DNA of 64,000 nucleotides from Lachnospiraceae bacterium (lineage in GTDB: Bacteria; Bacillota; Clostridia; Lachnospirales; Lachnospiraceae). Position 1 is the stretch's first letter. Every line of letters begins with the position of its first letter. Below are positions 16,660 to 25,001 of the stretch, in pieces. The translations under genes and the position numbers were made by a program. The stretch spans positions 1 through 64,000 of the forward strand of contig JAFRLH010000030.1 in the NCBI GenBank assembly GCA_017431345.1, in the 5' to 3' direction. The notes under the pieces are model-generated. The model had not been told where the DNA came from, did not search any database, and saw nothing but the letters and a program-made list of their open reading frames with translations.

Positions 16660-17796
16660 ATGACAGCAGGAGTGAAGAAAATGCTGGCAGGAATGACATA
16701 TTACGAAATCGCAAGCTACTTTATGATTTATTCTTTTATCGGATGGTGCGTGGAAGTGGTCTACCATGCGGTGAAGGTCGGCAAGGTGATCAACAGGGGA
16801 TTCCTGTGCGGACCGGTCTGCCCGGTGTACGGGTTCGGGATCCTGGCTGTGTTCGCCATGACGAAAAGCGTACTGCCTTCTCTGGCAAATATGTCTGAAA
16901 GCAGGCTGACAGACGGAGACCGGCTTTCAGAGATCCTCATTGTATTTCTGTGCTGCATGATCCTGGCGACAGCGGTCGAACTGGCGGCGGGCTGGATCCT
17001 GGATATGGCTTTCCACGCCAGATGGTGGGACTACAGCAGAGAGCCTTTCAATCTGAATGGATATATCTGCCTCCGCTTCAGTATGATCTGGGGTGCGGCA
17101 GGAGTGTTTGTCGTCAGGATCATCCAGCCGATGATGGAAAATGCATCCGCTTATCAGCTGCCGGAAAAATACGGCTGGCCGCTGATGGCGGGTGCCTATG
17201 CGGTCTATCTTGTTGACTTCGTCGTCACGGTAATGATCGTAGCCGGCATGAATAAACAGCTGGAAGAACTGGATGAGATCAAAAAGAACCTTCGCCGCGT
17301 CAGCGATGATCTGAGCGAACGAATCGGCGGCGGCACGATCGAGACGCAGCAGAAGCTTGAAGAATCCAGGGTGCAGGCGGCCCTGGCCGGTTATGAATTC
17401 AGGGACGAACTGGAAGAAAAGCGCCGTGAATATGAATCCCGGAAAGCGGAGATCCGGAGGAAGTCTGCCGCCAGACGCCTGGAATTTGAAAAACAGATAG
17501 AGGAACTGTCGGAAAAGGCGGAAGAGAGACGTGCCGAACTGGAACAGCAAAGAGCAAAGCAGAAAGAAGAATTCGAAAAACAGATGGCCGAGATCGACAG
17601 ACAGCGGGAAGCCTTTGAACAGCAGATCCGGGATATGCTCAGGCAGCGCACGGATCTGGCTGACAGTGCCGAGAAGCTGAAAGAAAAGATGCTGGCGCGG
17701 CGTTTTGCCGGCAGCGGCAGACTTCTGAAGGCTTTCCCGTGGATGAAGCACAGGAAATTCCAGGATATCATAAAAGAACTGCAGAACAGAAAATGA
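16660..17796 (+). CDS. PF06541-type membrane protein (putative ABC-transporter type IV) with long coiled coil
   Basis: About 378 residues. The N-terminal half has roughly five membrane segments and the family signature FMIYSFIGWCVEV followed by RGFLCGPVCPVYGFG. From about residue 195 to the end the protein is highly charged (E/K/R/Q-rich, heptad-like; ELEEKRREYESRK), predicting a long cytoplasmic coiled coil. The transport activity suggested by the family name is unproven. Start choice is uncertain: TTG 16633, ATG 16660 (GGAGAGG 11 bases upstream), ATG 16681 (GGAG 8 bases upstream) and ATG 16693 are in frame; the conserved region begins at 16693. It precedes a MATE gene on the same strand. 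Confidence 0.75.
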   Translation: MTAGVKKMLAGMTYYEIASYFMIYSFIGWCVEVVYHAVKVGKVINRGFLCGPVCPVYGFGILAVFAMTKSVLPSLANMSESRLTDGDRLSEILIVFLCCMILATAVELAAGWILDMAFHARWWDYSREPFNLNGYICLRFSMIWGAAGVFVVRIIQPMMENASAYQLPEKYGWPLMAGAYAVYLVDFVVTVMIVAGMNKQLEELDEIKKNLRRVSDDLSERIGGGTIETQQKLEESRVQAALAGYEFRDELEEKRREYESRKAEIRRKSAARRLEFEKQIEELSEKAEERRAELEQQRAKQKEEFEKQMAEIDRQREAFEQQIRDMLRQRTDLADSAEKLKEKMLARRFAGSGRLLKAFPWMKHRKFQDIIKELQNRK

Positions 17797-17821
17797 CAAA
17801 AGAGTCTATTCGTGGTATAGT
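17793..17821 (+). promoter_or_regulatory. possible promoter of the MATE gene
   Basis: ATGACA (17793-17798, overlapping the upstream stop codon), 17 bases, TATAGT (17816-17821). GAAAGAGGAA lies before the ATG at 17859. Confidence 0.5.
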
Positions 17822-17858
17822 CTCTGCTGTGTGTTAGAAACAGGAAAGAGGAATTCTG

Positions 17859-19211
17859 ATGTCTGAAATAAGAGAAAACAAAATGGGAACGGAGCCTGTC
17901 CCGCAGCTGCTGCTGTCCATGGCGCTGCCGATGATGTTCTCCATGCTTGTACAGGCAACCTATAACGTTGTAGACAGCATCTTTGTTTCCAGGATCAATG
18001 AAGCCGCACTGACAGCCGTTTCCATGGCCTTCCCGATCCAGAACCTGATGATCGCAGTGGCTACCGGCACCGGCGTCGGAATCAATGCCCTGCTGTCCAG
18101 AAGCCTGGGCGAGAAGAATCAGAAAACAGCGGACGAGGCAGCCAACATGGGCGTGTTCCTGGCAGTGATGAGCTATATCCTGTTTCTGATCATCGGACTG
18201 ACTGTACCGGAAATATTCATGAGAGCACAGACGCCGTACGAAGATATCATTGCTTACGGCGTTGAATATACCAGGATCGTGACCGTCTTTTCCTTCGGTA
18301 TCTTCGGGGAGATCGTGCTGGAACGCCTGATGCAGGCGACCGGGAAAACGTTCCTGTCCATGATCGTCCAGCTGGTCGGCGCAGGGATCAACCTGATCTT
18401 TGATCCGATCCTGATCTTCGGCCTGCTCGGTTTTCCGGCGATGGGCGTGACCGGTGCGGCGATCGCAACGGTAGGCGGACAGATCGTCGGCATGATTGTC
18501 GGTATCTTCCTGAATCATTTCCTGAACACGGAGATCAGACTGTCTGTCAAAGAGATCTTCCGCCCGAAGCTCCAGATCATCGCGCGCATTTATTCCGTCG
18601 GTGTTCCTTCGATCCTCATGGCGTCGATCGGATCTGTCATGACATTCTGCATGAACAAGATCCTGATGGGGTTCTCCTCTACCGCAACGGCAGTATTCGG
18701 GATCTATTTCAAGATCCAGAGCTTCTTCTTCATGCCCATGTTCGGCATCAATAACGGCATGGTGCCGATCGTCGCCTATAATTACGGCGCAAGGAAGAAA
18801 CAGCGGATCATGGATGCGGTGAAATACGCGCAGATCTATGCGACGATCATCCTGTTCTTCGGCCTGGTCCTGTTTGAAGGCTTCCCGGGATGGGTGCTGA
18901 GTCTGTTCAACGCCTCCGATCACATGCTGGAGATTGGTGTGCCGGCGCTGCGGATCATCTGCACCAGCTATGTATTTGCTTCGTACTGTATCGTTACCGG
19001 TTCGTTCTTCCAGGCGCTCGGGAACGGCGTTTACACGCTGATCATGTCTGCGGCACGACAGCTTCTTGTGCTGGTCCCGGCAGCATATCTGCTGTCGCTC
19101 TCCGGCAATCTTCTGCTGGTATGGCTGGCCTACCCGCTGGCAGAGATCGCATCAGTCAGTATGTGCATGTTCCTGAAACGCAGGATCATAAGGGAAAAAC
19201 TGACGTTTTAG
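17859..19211 (+). CDS. MATE family efflux transporter
   Basis: A 450-residue membrane protein with about 12 hydrophobic segments in two related halves, the MATE layout. Family features: the first segment with PQLLLSMALPMMFSMLVQATYNVVDSIFV, the EAALTAVSMAFPIQ helix and the later RIYSVGVPSILMASIGSVMTFCMN repeat of the second half. It should export drugs or metabolites by Na+ or H+ antiport. It is followed by a strong terminator; its likely promoter lies at the end of the upstream gene. The substrate cannot be read from sequence. Confidence 0.93.
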   Translation: MSEIRENKMGTEPVPQLLLSMALPMMFSMLVQATYNVVDSIFVSRINEAALTAVSMAFPIQNLMIAVATGTGVGINALLSRSLGEKNQKTADEAANMGVFLAVMSYILFLIIGLTVPEIFMRAQTPYEDIIAYGVEYTRIVTVFSFGIFGEIVLERLMQATGKTFLSMIVQLVGAGINLIFDPILIFGLLGFPAMGVTGAAIATVGGQIVGMIVGIFLNHFLNTEIRLSVKEIFRPKLQIIARIYSVGVPSILMASIGSVMTFCMNKILMGFSSTATAVFGIYFKIQSFFFMPMFGINNGMVPIVAYNYGARKKQRIMDAVKYAQIYATIILFFGLVLFEGFPGWVLSLFNASDHMLEIGVPALRIICTSYVFASYCIVTGSFFQALGNGVYTLIMSAARQLLVLVPAAYLLSLSGNLLLVWLAYPLAEIASVSMCMFLKRRIIREKLTF

Positions 19212-19263
19212 AGCCTCCTGCTTGACAGAAGGATCAGAATATGTTAAGAATAAGCCGATAAGC

Positions 19264-19300
19264 AAAGGCGCTTTGTCTGCAGGACAAAGTGCCTTTTTCC
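19264..19300 (+). terminator. intrinsic terminator after the MATE gene
   Basis: AAAGGCGCTTTGTC and GACAAAGTGCCTTT arms around a short loop, then TTTTTCC. Confidence 0.85.
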
Positions 19301-19421
19301 GTAAGTTGGGAGTTCACGCGCGGCAGGAAGATATTTCAGTTTTCATTTTTCGGCATGTATGATAAAATCAAGACCTGATACTGCGGATGATAAGGCTTAT
19401 TATGAGAAAGGCGGGTCTGCA

Positions 19422-20408
19422 ATGAATAGGATGATCAGAGTGTTTCTGCTGGCTGCTGCTGTGTTCACATTCTTCCTGGCTCCGGCTGCACAGGCTAAGA
19501 AGAAGTATCATTATGAACCGGCAACAGAAAAGCAATATGAGAAGTATGGCGAAGAATGGAAACTGATCGAATCCATCACGTATTCTTACAACAAAGCCGG
19601 GCTTATATCGAAAATGGAGAGCAACTATCTGGAAATGGAAGAAGCAGATGAAGAGTCTGATGAGATCCCCTGGTCGGAGCACGTAAAAACCGATACCTAC
19701 AAATATAATAAAAAGGGATTTATGACAAAACAGGTCACAACGAAGGATGGAGTAGAGTCTTTTAAAAATACCACCTCGTATGACAAAAAGATGAATATCA
19801 CAAGCGATAAATATTATTCCTATGGAAAGATGACCGAAAAATATGTCAATAAATACAATAAAAAAGGAAAGCTGACCAAAGAGATCCACTATGATTATGA
19901 AAACGGAATAAAGGCAACGGCGAAGATAACATATGATAAAAAAGGAAATCCGGTAAAACGGACAGCGAAAGATCAGAACGGCAATTACGTCAGCAAAACG
20001 ACCTATAAATATTCTTATAAAAAGAAAAGGCTGGTCAAAGAGGTCGAGAAGTTCGAAGATTATGTCAATATAGACGGAGACTATACGCTGACTACGACCT
20101 ATCATTCGAACGGAGAAGTGAAAAAATCATCGATGAAAGGGACGGGGTATTCCTGGGCGGATTCTTTTGACAAGAAGGGAAGGCAGACGAAGGCGGTCTA
20201 CAAATCTTCTGCGGATCATTATGAATCGGTATCAGAATATAATAAGAATGGGCTGATCATCGAAACGGTCATAAAGGAAGGCAATACCCGGAACATGGAG
20301 ACTTATCAGTATGAAACAAACAAAAAAGGGATCAAAAAAATGACCGTATACTATAACGGCGATCCGATCAGAAGGACAGAATATACATACGTAAAGGTAA
20401 AGAACTGA
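19422..20408 (+). CDS. secreted protein with YNKKG-type repeats
   Basis: About 328 residues. A signal peptide (residues about 1-25, ending APAAQAKKK) is followed by tandem imperfect repeats of roughly 20-30 residues around a Y.YNKKG(K/L).(T/I)K core (YNKAGLISK, YNKKGFMTK, YNKKGKLTK, YDKKGNPVK, YNKNGLIIE). This resembles the beta-strand repeat pattern of YD/Rhs-like and MORN-like surface proteins. Strongly lysine- and tyrosine-rich. No cysteine lipobox or LPXTG anchor, so it is likely released or wall-bound by charge. The frame is open from 19359; the ATG at 19422 begins the signal peptide. Function unknown. Confidence 0.75.
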   Translation: MNRMIRVFLLAAAVFTFFLAPAAQAKKKYHYEPATEKQYEKYGEEWKLIESITYSYNKAGLISKMESNYLEMEEADEESDEIPWSEHVKTDTYKYNKKGFMTKQVTTKDGVESFKNTTSYDKKMNITSDKYYSYGKMTEKYVNKYNKKGKLTKEIHYDYENGIKATAKITYDKKGNPVKRTAKDQNGNYVSKTTYKYSYKKKRLVKEVEKFEDYVNIDGDYTLTTTYHSNGEVKKSSMKGTGYSWADSFDKKGRQTKAVYKSSADHYESVSEYNKNGLIIETVIKEGNTRNMETYQYETNKKGIKKMTVYYNGDPIRRTEYTYVKVKN

Positions 20409-20461
20409 GAGCGGAAGCGGTCAGGCAGACCGGCCGGCATTACACCTGAAGGAGGATTTAT

Positions 20462-21880
20462 ATGGGTGGATTTTTCGCAACTGCACTGAAGGAGGATTCG
20501 GTATTCGATCTGTTTTTCGGAACAGATTATCATTCTCATCTCGGAACGAGACGCGCCGGCATGGCGGTCTATGATCAGGAACACGGATTCGACAGAGCGA
20601 TCCATAATATCGAGAACTCTCCTTTCCGAACGAAGTTTGAAAAAGATTTTCACAACATGCACGGGAATCTCGGCCTTGGCTGTATTTCGGATTATGAACC
20701 GCAGCCGCTCGTTGTGCGTTCGCATCACGGGACCTACGCCATCACAACAGTAGGAAAGATCAACAACATCGATGCGCTTATTGAGCAGGTGGTCGGCGGC
20801 AGCAGCATGCATTTCATGGAAATGCGGGGCGGCCTGATCAACGCCACCGAACTTGTCGCGGCACTGATCAACCAGAAAGACAATCTGATCGACGGCATCC
20901 GGTATGCGCAGGATACGATCGATGGATCCATGACCATCCTGCTTCTTACACCGCAGGGCATCTATCTTGCAAGAGACAAGATGGGCCGGACGCCGGTCGT
21001 GGTCGGGAAAAAGGATAACGGATTCTGTGCAGCATTCGAACCCTTTGCCTATCTGAATCTCGGCTATGAGCCGTTCCATGAGCTCGGCCCAGGAGAGGTC
21101 GATATCATGACGCCGGAGGGCATTACAACGCTTATCGCGCCCGGAAAAAAGATGAAGATATGCACCTTCCTGTGGGTTTACTACGGATATCCTTCCTCTT
21201 TCTATGAGGGGATCAGTGTAGAGCGGATGCGTTATCACTGCGGTGCGCATATGGCGAAGCGCGATATGCTCGGGAAAGAAGATCTGGACATCGTTGCCGG
21301 TGTGCCGGATTCCGGTACGGCGCATGCTGTCGGATACGCCAATGAATCCGGCATTCCGTTCTCCAGACCGTTCATCAAGTACACGCCTACATGGCCGAGA
21401 TCTTTCATGCCCACGATCCAGACCCAGCGGAACCTGATCGCCAGGATGAAGCTGATCCCGGTGCATGATCTGATCGAAGGGCAGCGGATCCTGCTGATCG
21501 ATGACTCCATCGTCAGAGGCACACAGCTGCGTGAGACATCGGAATTCCTGTTCCATTCGGGCGCGAAGGAAGTGCATGTCCGTCCGGCCTGCCCGCCGCT
21601 GCTGTTCGGCTGCAAATATGTCAATTTCTCCCGTTCGAATTCGGATATGGAACTGATCGGAAGAAGAGTGATCGCGAAGGAAGAAGGGCAGGATGTGTCT
21701 CTTGATGTCCTCTATGATTACGCAAATCCCGATACCGACAGATATCATCTGATGCTTGACCGGATCAAAGAAGAAATGGGCTTCACGACGCTGCAGTATA
21801 ACCGCCTGGATGACATGCTTTCGGCTGTGGGCATCCCGGAAGAACAGCTCTGCACCTACTGCTGGAACGGAAAAGAATAA
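20462..21880 (+). CDS. PurF-like amidophosphoribosyltransferase homologue lacking the nucleophile cysteine
   Basis: A 472-residue member of the PurF family. The C-terminal phosphoribosyltransferase domain is intact, with the PRPP-binding motif RILLIDDSIVRGTQ, and cysteines matching the B. subtilis-type 4Fe-4S ligands are present (KICTF, RPACPP, LCTYC). The N-terminal glutaminase domain is recognisable (HSHLGTRRAGMAVYD, FAITTVGKIN-like), but residue 2, where active PurF has the catalytic cysteine (Cys-Gly-Ile/Val), is glycine: the start reads MGGFF. There is no upstream extension; GAAGGAGG precedes the ATG. Either an ammonia-dependent enzyme or one with another job. A normal purF was not seen here. 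Confidence 0.8.
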   Translation: MGGFFATALKEDSVFDLFFGTDYHSHLGTRRAGMAVYDQEHGFDRAIHNIENSPFRTKFEKDFHNMHGNLGLGCISDYEPQPLVVRSHHGTYAITTVGKINNIDALIEQVVGGSSMHFMEMRGGLINATELVAALINQKDNLIDGIRYAQDTIDGSMTILLLTPQGIYLARDKMGRTPVVVGKKDNGFCAAFEPFAYLNLGYEPFHELGPGEVDIMTPEGITTLIAPGKKMKICTFLWVYYGYPSSFYEGISVERMRYHCGAHMAKRDMLGKEDLDIVAGVPDSGTAHAVGYANESGIPFSRPFIKYTPTWPRSFMPTIQTQRNLIARMKLIPVHDLIEGQRILLIDDSIVRGTQLRETSEFLFHSGAKEVHVRPACPPLLFGCKYVNFSRSNSDMELIGRRVIAKEEGQDVSLDVLYDYANPDTDRYHLMLDRIKEEMGFTTLQYNRLDDMLSAVGIPEEQLCTYCWNGKE

Positions 21881-21888
21881 GATCGCGA

Positions 21889-21913
21889 CAGCCTCCTCTT
21901 ACGGAGGCTGCCG
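21889..21913 (+). terminator. hairpin after the PurF-like gene
   Basis: CAGCCTCC and GGAGGCTG arms with a six-base loop, but no T-run follows, so termination strength is doubtful. Confidence 0.4.
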
Positions 21914-21947
21914 GGGGAAAAATATTTTCCAAATCGGATGAAAACTA

Positions 21948-21976
21948 TTGACAAAATTCATTCGTTAGGATATTAT
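21948..21976 (+). promoter_or_regulatory. strong promoter of the tRNA operon
   Basis: TTGACA (21948-21953), 17 bases, TATTAT (21971-21976): near-consensus, as expected for a stable-RNA operon. Transcription should begin near 21983, about 48 bases before the first tRNA. Confidence 0.8.
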
Positions 21977-22030
21977 ACATGATGCGTCTGTTCGTCAGGC
22001 CGGATATCGTACTGATCGAATGACCATCAT

Positions 22031-22101
22031 GCGGGTGTAATTCAGTGGTAGAATACCAGCCTTCCAAGCTGGGTATGTGGGTTCGATTCCCATCACCCGC
22101 T
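22031..22101 (+). tRNA. tRNA-Gly (TCC)
   Basis: Cloverleaf with acceptor arms GCGGGTG/CACCCGC, anticodon TCC in CTTCCAA, and T-loop GTTCGATTC. First of four tRNAs in one transcript. No CCA is encoded; the discriminator is T (22101). Confidence 0.93.
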
Positions 22102-22140
22102 TTTGATTTCTCCGGATTTCGGAGAATCGCGGTGCTTATG

Positions 22141-22214
22141 GTGGGTTTGGCGCAGTTGGTTAGCGCGCCAGATTGTGGCTCTGGAGGTCGTGGGTTCGAG
22201 TCCCACATCCCACC
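22141..22214 (+). tRNA. tRNA-His (GTG)
   Basis: Anticodon GTG in the ATTGTGGC loop, T-arm GTGGGTTCGAGTCCCAC. The base at 22140 is G and the discriminator at 22214 is C, as required for the extra G-1:C73 pair of tRNA-His. The sixth acceptor pair looks like a T:T mismatch. Confidence 0.92.
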
Positions 22215-22218
22215 TTTT

Positions 22219-22290
22219 TGGGCTATCGCCAAGCGGTAAGGCACAGGACTTTGACTCCTGCATTCGCTGGTTCGAATCCAGTTAGCCCAG
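22219..22290 (+). tRNA. tRNA-Gln (TTG)
   Basis: Acceptor arms TGGGCTA/TAGCCCA, anticodon TTG in CTTTGAC, T-loop GGTTCGAATCC. It starts only four bases after the preceding tRNA. Confidence 0.93.
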
Positions 22291-22308
22291 CTTGGTGTCA
22301 GGCACCGG

Positions 22309-22381
22309 GGGCGATTAGCTCAGGCGGTAGAGCACTTGACTTTTAATCAAGTTGTCGGGGGTTCGAATCCCCCATCGCTCA
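22309..22381 (+). tRNA. tRNA-Lys (TTT)
   Basis: Acceptor arms GGGCGAT/ATCGCTC (one G:T pair), anticodon TTT in CTTTTAA, T-loop GGTTCGAATCC. Last of the operon, followed by a strong terminator. Confidence 0.93.
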
Positions 22382-22393
22382 GAATGAAGAATT

Positions 22394-22440
22394 CCCTTGA
22401 AAATGACAGAATCCTGTCATTTTCAGGGGTTTTTCTTTTT
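22394..22440 (+). terminator. terminator of the tRNA operon
   Basis: CCCTTGAAAATGACAG and CTGTCATTTTCAGGGG arms around a short loop, followed by TTTTTCTTTTT. Confidence 0.92.
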
Positions 22441-22462
22441 CGCAGCCGGGAAGAAAAAGATG

Positions 22463-22491
22463 ATGACAAAATTTGTATTCTGAATTATACT
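22463..22491 (+). promoter_or_regulatory. promoter of the HtrA-like/YhaM operon
   Basis: ATGACA (22463-22468), 17 bases, TATACT (22486-22491). Transcription should start near 22498, leaving a leader of about 140 bases before the ATG at 22640. Confidence 0.6.
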
Positions 22492-22497
22492 GTGAGC

Positions 22498-22639
22498 AGG
22501 GAGAAGACGGGTGCCTGCATGCAGGGGAAGGCATCCGGGACGTATCTGCGTCCGAATCGGTTGGCTATACGCAAGGGAAGCACCGGATCTGCGGCAATGA
22601 CCGCAGCAGGTTCGGCGCGTTTTTTGGTGGAGGTCGATC
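22498..22639 (+). promoter_or_regulatory. structured leader with possible attenuator
   Basis: Three hairpins can be drawn: CCTGCATGCAGG (22514-22525), GGACG/CGTCC (22538-22553) and CTGCGG/CCGCAG (22589-22606), with a longer pairing of GCATCCGG to CCGGAT(CT)GC that would enclose the middle one. TTCGGCGCG (22611-22619) can pair with TGCGTCCGAA (about 22546-22555) in front of six Ts (22620-22625), a possible alternative terminator. The ribosome site GGTGGAGG follows immediately. It matches no riboswitch or T-box that I recognise. Confidence 0.35.
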
Positions 22640-23998
22640 ATGTCTGGCAACAATATGTCTGAGGAGAAAAAGGACAGCCGAAGGGATGAAAAGCAGTTCA
22701 TCCGTGAAAGAATAGAGAGACCGAAGAAGGAACGCAGTATTGTGAAGGCTGTGCTCCTTGTATGTGTTCTCGGAATTCTTTTCGGGGTCATGGCGGCTGT
22801 GTCGTTCTTCGTATCAAACAGGGTGATAAACGGCGCTGTTCCCACTACCGAGGAGGCGCAGGAGAGTGTTTCCATACCCAGGGATCAGCTTCCGGAGGAG
22901 ACTGAATCCCTGCCTGAGACCACGGTCCCGCTGGAAACGGAGACTACCGTGGATGAGACGCAGGAAGAAGTTTTCCGGGAGACCGTCGAAGATATCATCA
23001 ACGATTACCTGAAAGCGCAGGAAACAGAAGAAAAAAAAGAAACCGAACCGGCGGCCATCACGAAGATCAAGGAGATCAGGGACAATCTGAGGAGAAATCT
23101 GGTTACTGTCACTTCGCTGCAGGCGGAAGAGGATGTCTTCAAGCATACCTATACCAGGAGCCAGGAGTCTTTCGGCATCATCGTCGCGGTCACGGCCAAA
23201 GATGTAAGAATCCTTACGGAAAGCTATCTGCTTGAAGATGCCGACGCTGTCCGGATCACACTGGGCAACGGCTCCGAACGGGAAGCGTCGCTGATGGAGG
23301 AAGACAGCATCACCGGAATGGCTGTCGTATCAATTCCTGTCGAGTCACTGGATCCAGGCGACAGCGCTTTTATTCTGCCTGCCGTTCTCGGCAATTCCTA
23401 TATGTGCTCTCCGGGAGATATGATCGTGGCGCTTGGAAGACCGCTCACCAAACTGCCTTCCGTCGCCTGGGGCATCATATCTTATATCGAAAATGACGCG
23501 CAGGGGACAGATTTCAATTATGACCTGATCCGTACAGATATCATGGGGGATGCCGGAGCCGGCGGTGTTCTGGTAAATGCAGCCGGAGAAGTGGTCGGAT
23601 GGATCAGGGATTCCGGGACAGAAGCCGATCACCTGCGGATCTCTGCCGTTTCCATATCGGATCTGAAAGGCATGATCGAATGTCTGTCCAACGGCAGCAG
23701 GATCTCCCTGCTAGGCGTGCAGACCGAAGAAGTTACCCCGCTGATCGCGGAAGAACAGGAACTGCCGCAGGGGCTTTACATAACCAATACGATTTCCGAT
23801 TCTCCTGCTTTCACTGCAGGGATCCAGAACGGAGACGTTCTGATAAAAATTAATGAGGAAGAAATAAAGACATCCGCTGATCTCCAGAATGCCATGCAGA
23901 CGATGAGACCGGAGACGGAAGTCACCGTGACAGTGATGCGGGAAGGCCGCGAAGGATTCGCGGAGCTGGAATTCCCGCTGACGCTCGGCAAAAGATAG
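22640..23998 (+). CDS. HtrA-like membrane-anchored protein with degenerate protease domain and PDZ domain
   Basis: A 452-residue protein: charged cytoplasmic N-terminus, one membrane segment (about 34-58), a long acidic T/E/P-rich linker (about 63-140), a trypsin-like domain (about 160-345) and a PDZ domain (about 350-450; GLYITNTISDSPAFTAGIQNGDVLI). In active HtrA the triad lies in motifs like TNNHVV, TDLAV and GNSGGPL; the aligned positions here read TESYLLE, ITGMAVV and GAGGVL, so histidine, aspartate and serine all appear lost. It may therefore bind peptides or sense envelope state rather than cleave. The leader is structured and yhaM follows 14 bases downstream. Confidence 0.78.
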   Translation: MSGNNMSEEKKDSRRDEKQFIRERIERPKKERSIVKAVLLVCVLGILFGVMAAVSFFVSNRVINGAVPTTEEAQESVSIPRDQLPEETESLPETTVPLETETTVDETQEEVFRETVEDIINDYLKAQETEEKKETEPAAITKIKEIRDNLRRNLVTVTSLQAEEDVFKHTYTRSQESFGIIVAVTAKDVRILTESYLLEDADAVRITLGNGSEREASLMEEDSITGMAVVSIPVESLDPGDSAFILPAVLGNSYMCSPGDMIVALGRPLTKLPSVAWGIISYIENDAQGTDFNYDLIRTDIMGDAGAGGVLVNAAGEVVGWIRDSGTEADHLRISAVSISDLKGMIECLSNGSRISLLGVQTEEVTPLIAEEQELPQGLYITNTISDSPAFTAGIQNGDVLIKINEEEIKTSADLQNAMQTMRPETEVTVTVMREGREGFAELEFPLTLGKR

Positions 23999-24012
23999 AA
24001 ATCGAGGAACAT

Positions 24013-24957
24013 ATGAGGACGATCGAAACACTCCGCGAGGGAGATCATGTATCTGAAATATATCTTTGCAAGAACAAGGTGAATGCAAAGACAAAGAACG
24101 GAAAGACCTATTATTCCCTGACGCTGCAGGACCGTACCGGATCAGTGGACGGGAAAATATGGGATCTTTCAAGCGGGATCGATCACTTTGAGAGCCTGGA
24201 TTATATCCATATCGAAGCCGATGTTACCTTATATCAGGGAAGCCTTCAGCTGAATATCCGAAGGGCGAGACTCGCCAGGGAAGGGGAGTATAATCCCGCG
24301 GATTATCTGCCGGTCAGTCCGCTTGACAGGAAGGACATGGCCCAGCGGCTCGTGAACCTGATCCGGTCTGTCAATGATCCGCACTACAAGGCGCTGCTTT
24401 CAGCGTTTTTCATGGAGGACCGTGTTTTCGCGGGCGAGTTCGTAAGACATTCGGCTGCAAAGAGCGTACATCACAGTTTTGTCGGCGGACTTCTGCAGCA
24501 TACACTCAGGGTGACCGAATTATGTGATTTCTATGCGAAACAGTATCCGGTCCTGAAAAGAGATCTGCTGATCACCGGCGCGTTATGCCATGATATCGGA
24601 AAACTCAGGGAACTGAACAGTTTTCCGAAGAATGATTATACAGATGAAGGCCAGCTGATCGGCCATATCGTGATCGGCTATCAGATGATCATGGAGAAGA
24701 TCGCACAGATTCCGGATTTTCCGCCGAAGAAAGCGCATGAACTGGGACATCTGATCCTGTCGCATCACGGGGAGTTCGAGTTCGGGTCTCCGAAGAAGCC
24801 TGCGCTGATCGAGGCACTGGCACTGCATTATGCAGATAATACAGATGCCAAGATCGAGACGATGAGCGAGATCCTCAGCACAGCGGTGAATGATACCGAC
24901 TGGCTGGGCTACCAGAAGCTTCTGGAGAGCAATATCAGGAAGACAAGCAGTGACTGA
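24013..24957 (+). CDS. yhaM: 3'-5' exoribonuclease YhaM family
   Basis: A 314-residue protein with an N-terminal OB-fold nucleic-acid-binding domain (about 12-95; YYSLTLQDRTGSVDGKIWD) and a C-terminal HD phosphohydrolase domain. HD ligands are visible in HHSFVGGLLQHT and ALCHDIGKLREL, with a later LSHHGEFEFG. YhaM trims RNA and some DNA 3' ends in Gram-positive bacteria. It sits 14 bases after the HtrA-like gene and 44 before rlmD, in one operon. Confidence 0.92.
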   Translation: MRTIETLREGDHVSEIYLCKNKVNAKTKNGKTYYSLTLQDRTGSVDGKIWDLSSGIDHFESLDYIHIEADVTLYQGSLQLNIRRARLAREGEYNPADYLPVSPLDRKDMAQRLVNLIRSVNDPHYKALLSAFFMEDRVFAGEFVRHSAAKSVHHSFVGGLLQHTLRVTELCDFYAKQYPVLKRDLLITGALCHDIGKLRELNSFPKNDYTDEGQLIGHIVIGYQMIMEKIAQIPDFPPKKAHELGHLILSHHGEFEFGSPKKPALIEALALHYADNTDAKIETMSEILSTAVNDTDWLGYQKLLESNIRKTSSD

Positions 24958-25001
24958 GACCGGCCGGCGCGCGGGACAGACACTGCCGCATAAAGTGTAC
25001 T

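Noticed and set aside
17391-18923. 510-residue reverse-strand open frame over the MATE and coiled-coil genes
   Set aside because: It has no ribosome site, its translation is rich in D, H, Q and R without family features, and the forward genes are clear; it is a shadow frame.
22498-22639. leader as a T-box or c-di-GMP riboswitch
   Set aside because: The T-box AGGGTGG..ACCGCG core and the riboswitch core sequences I know are not present.
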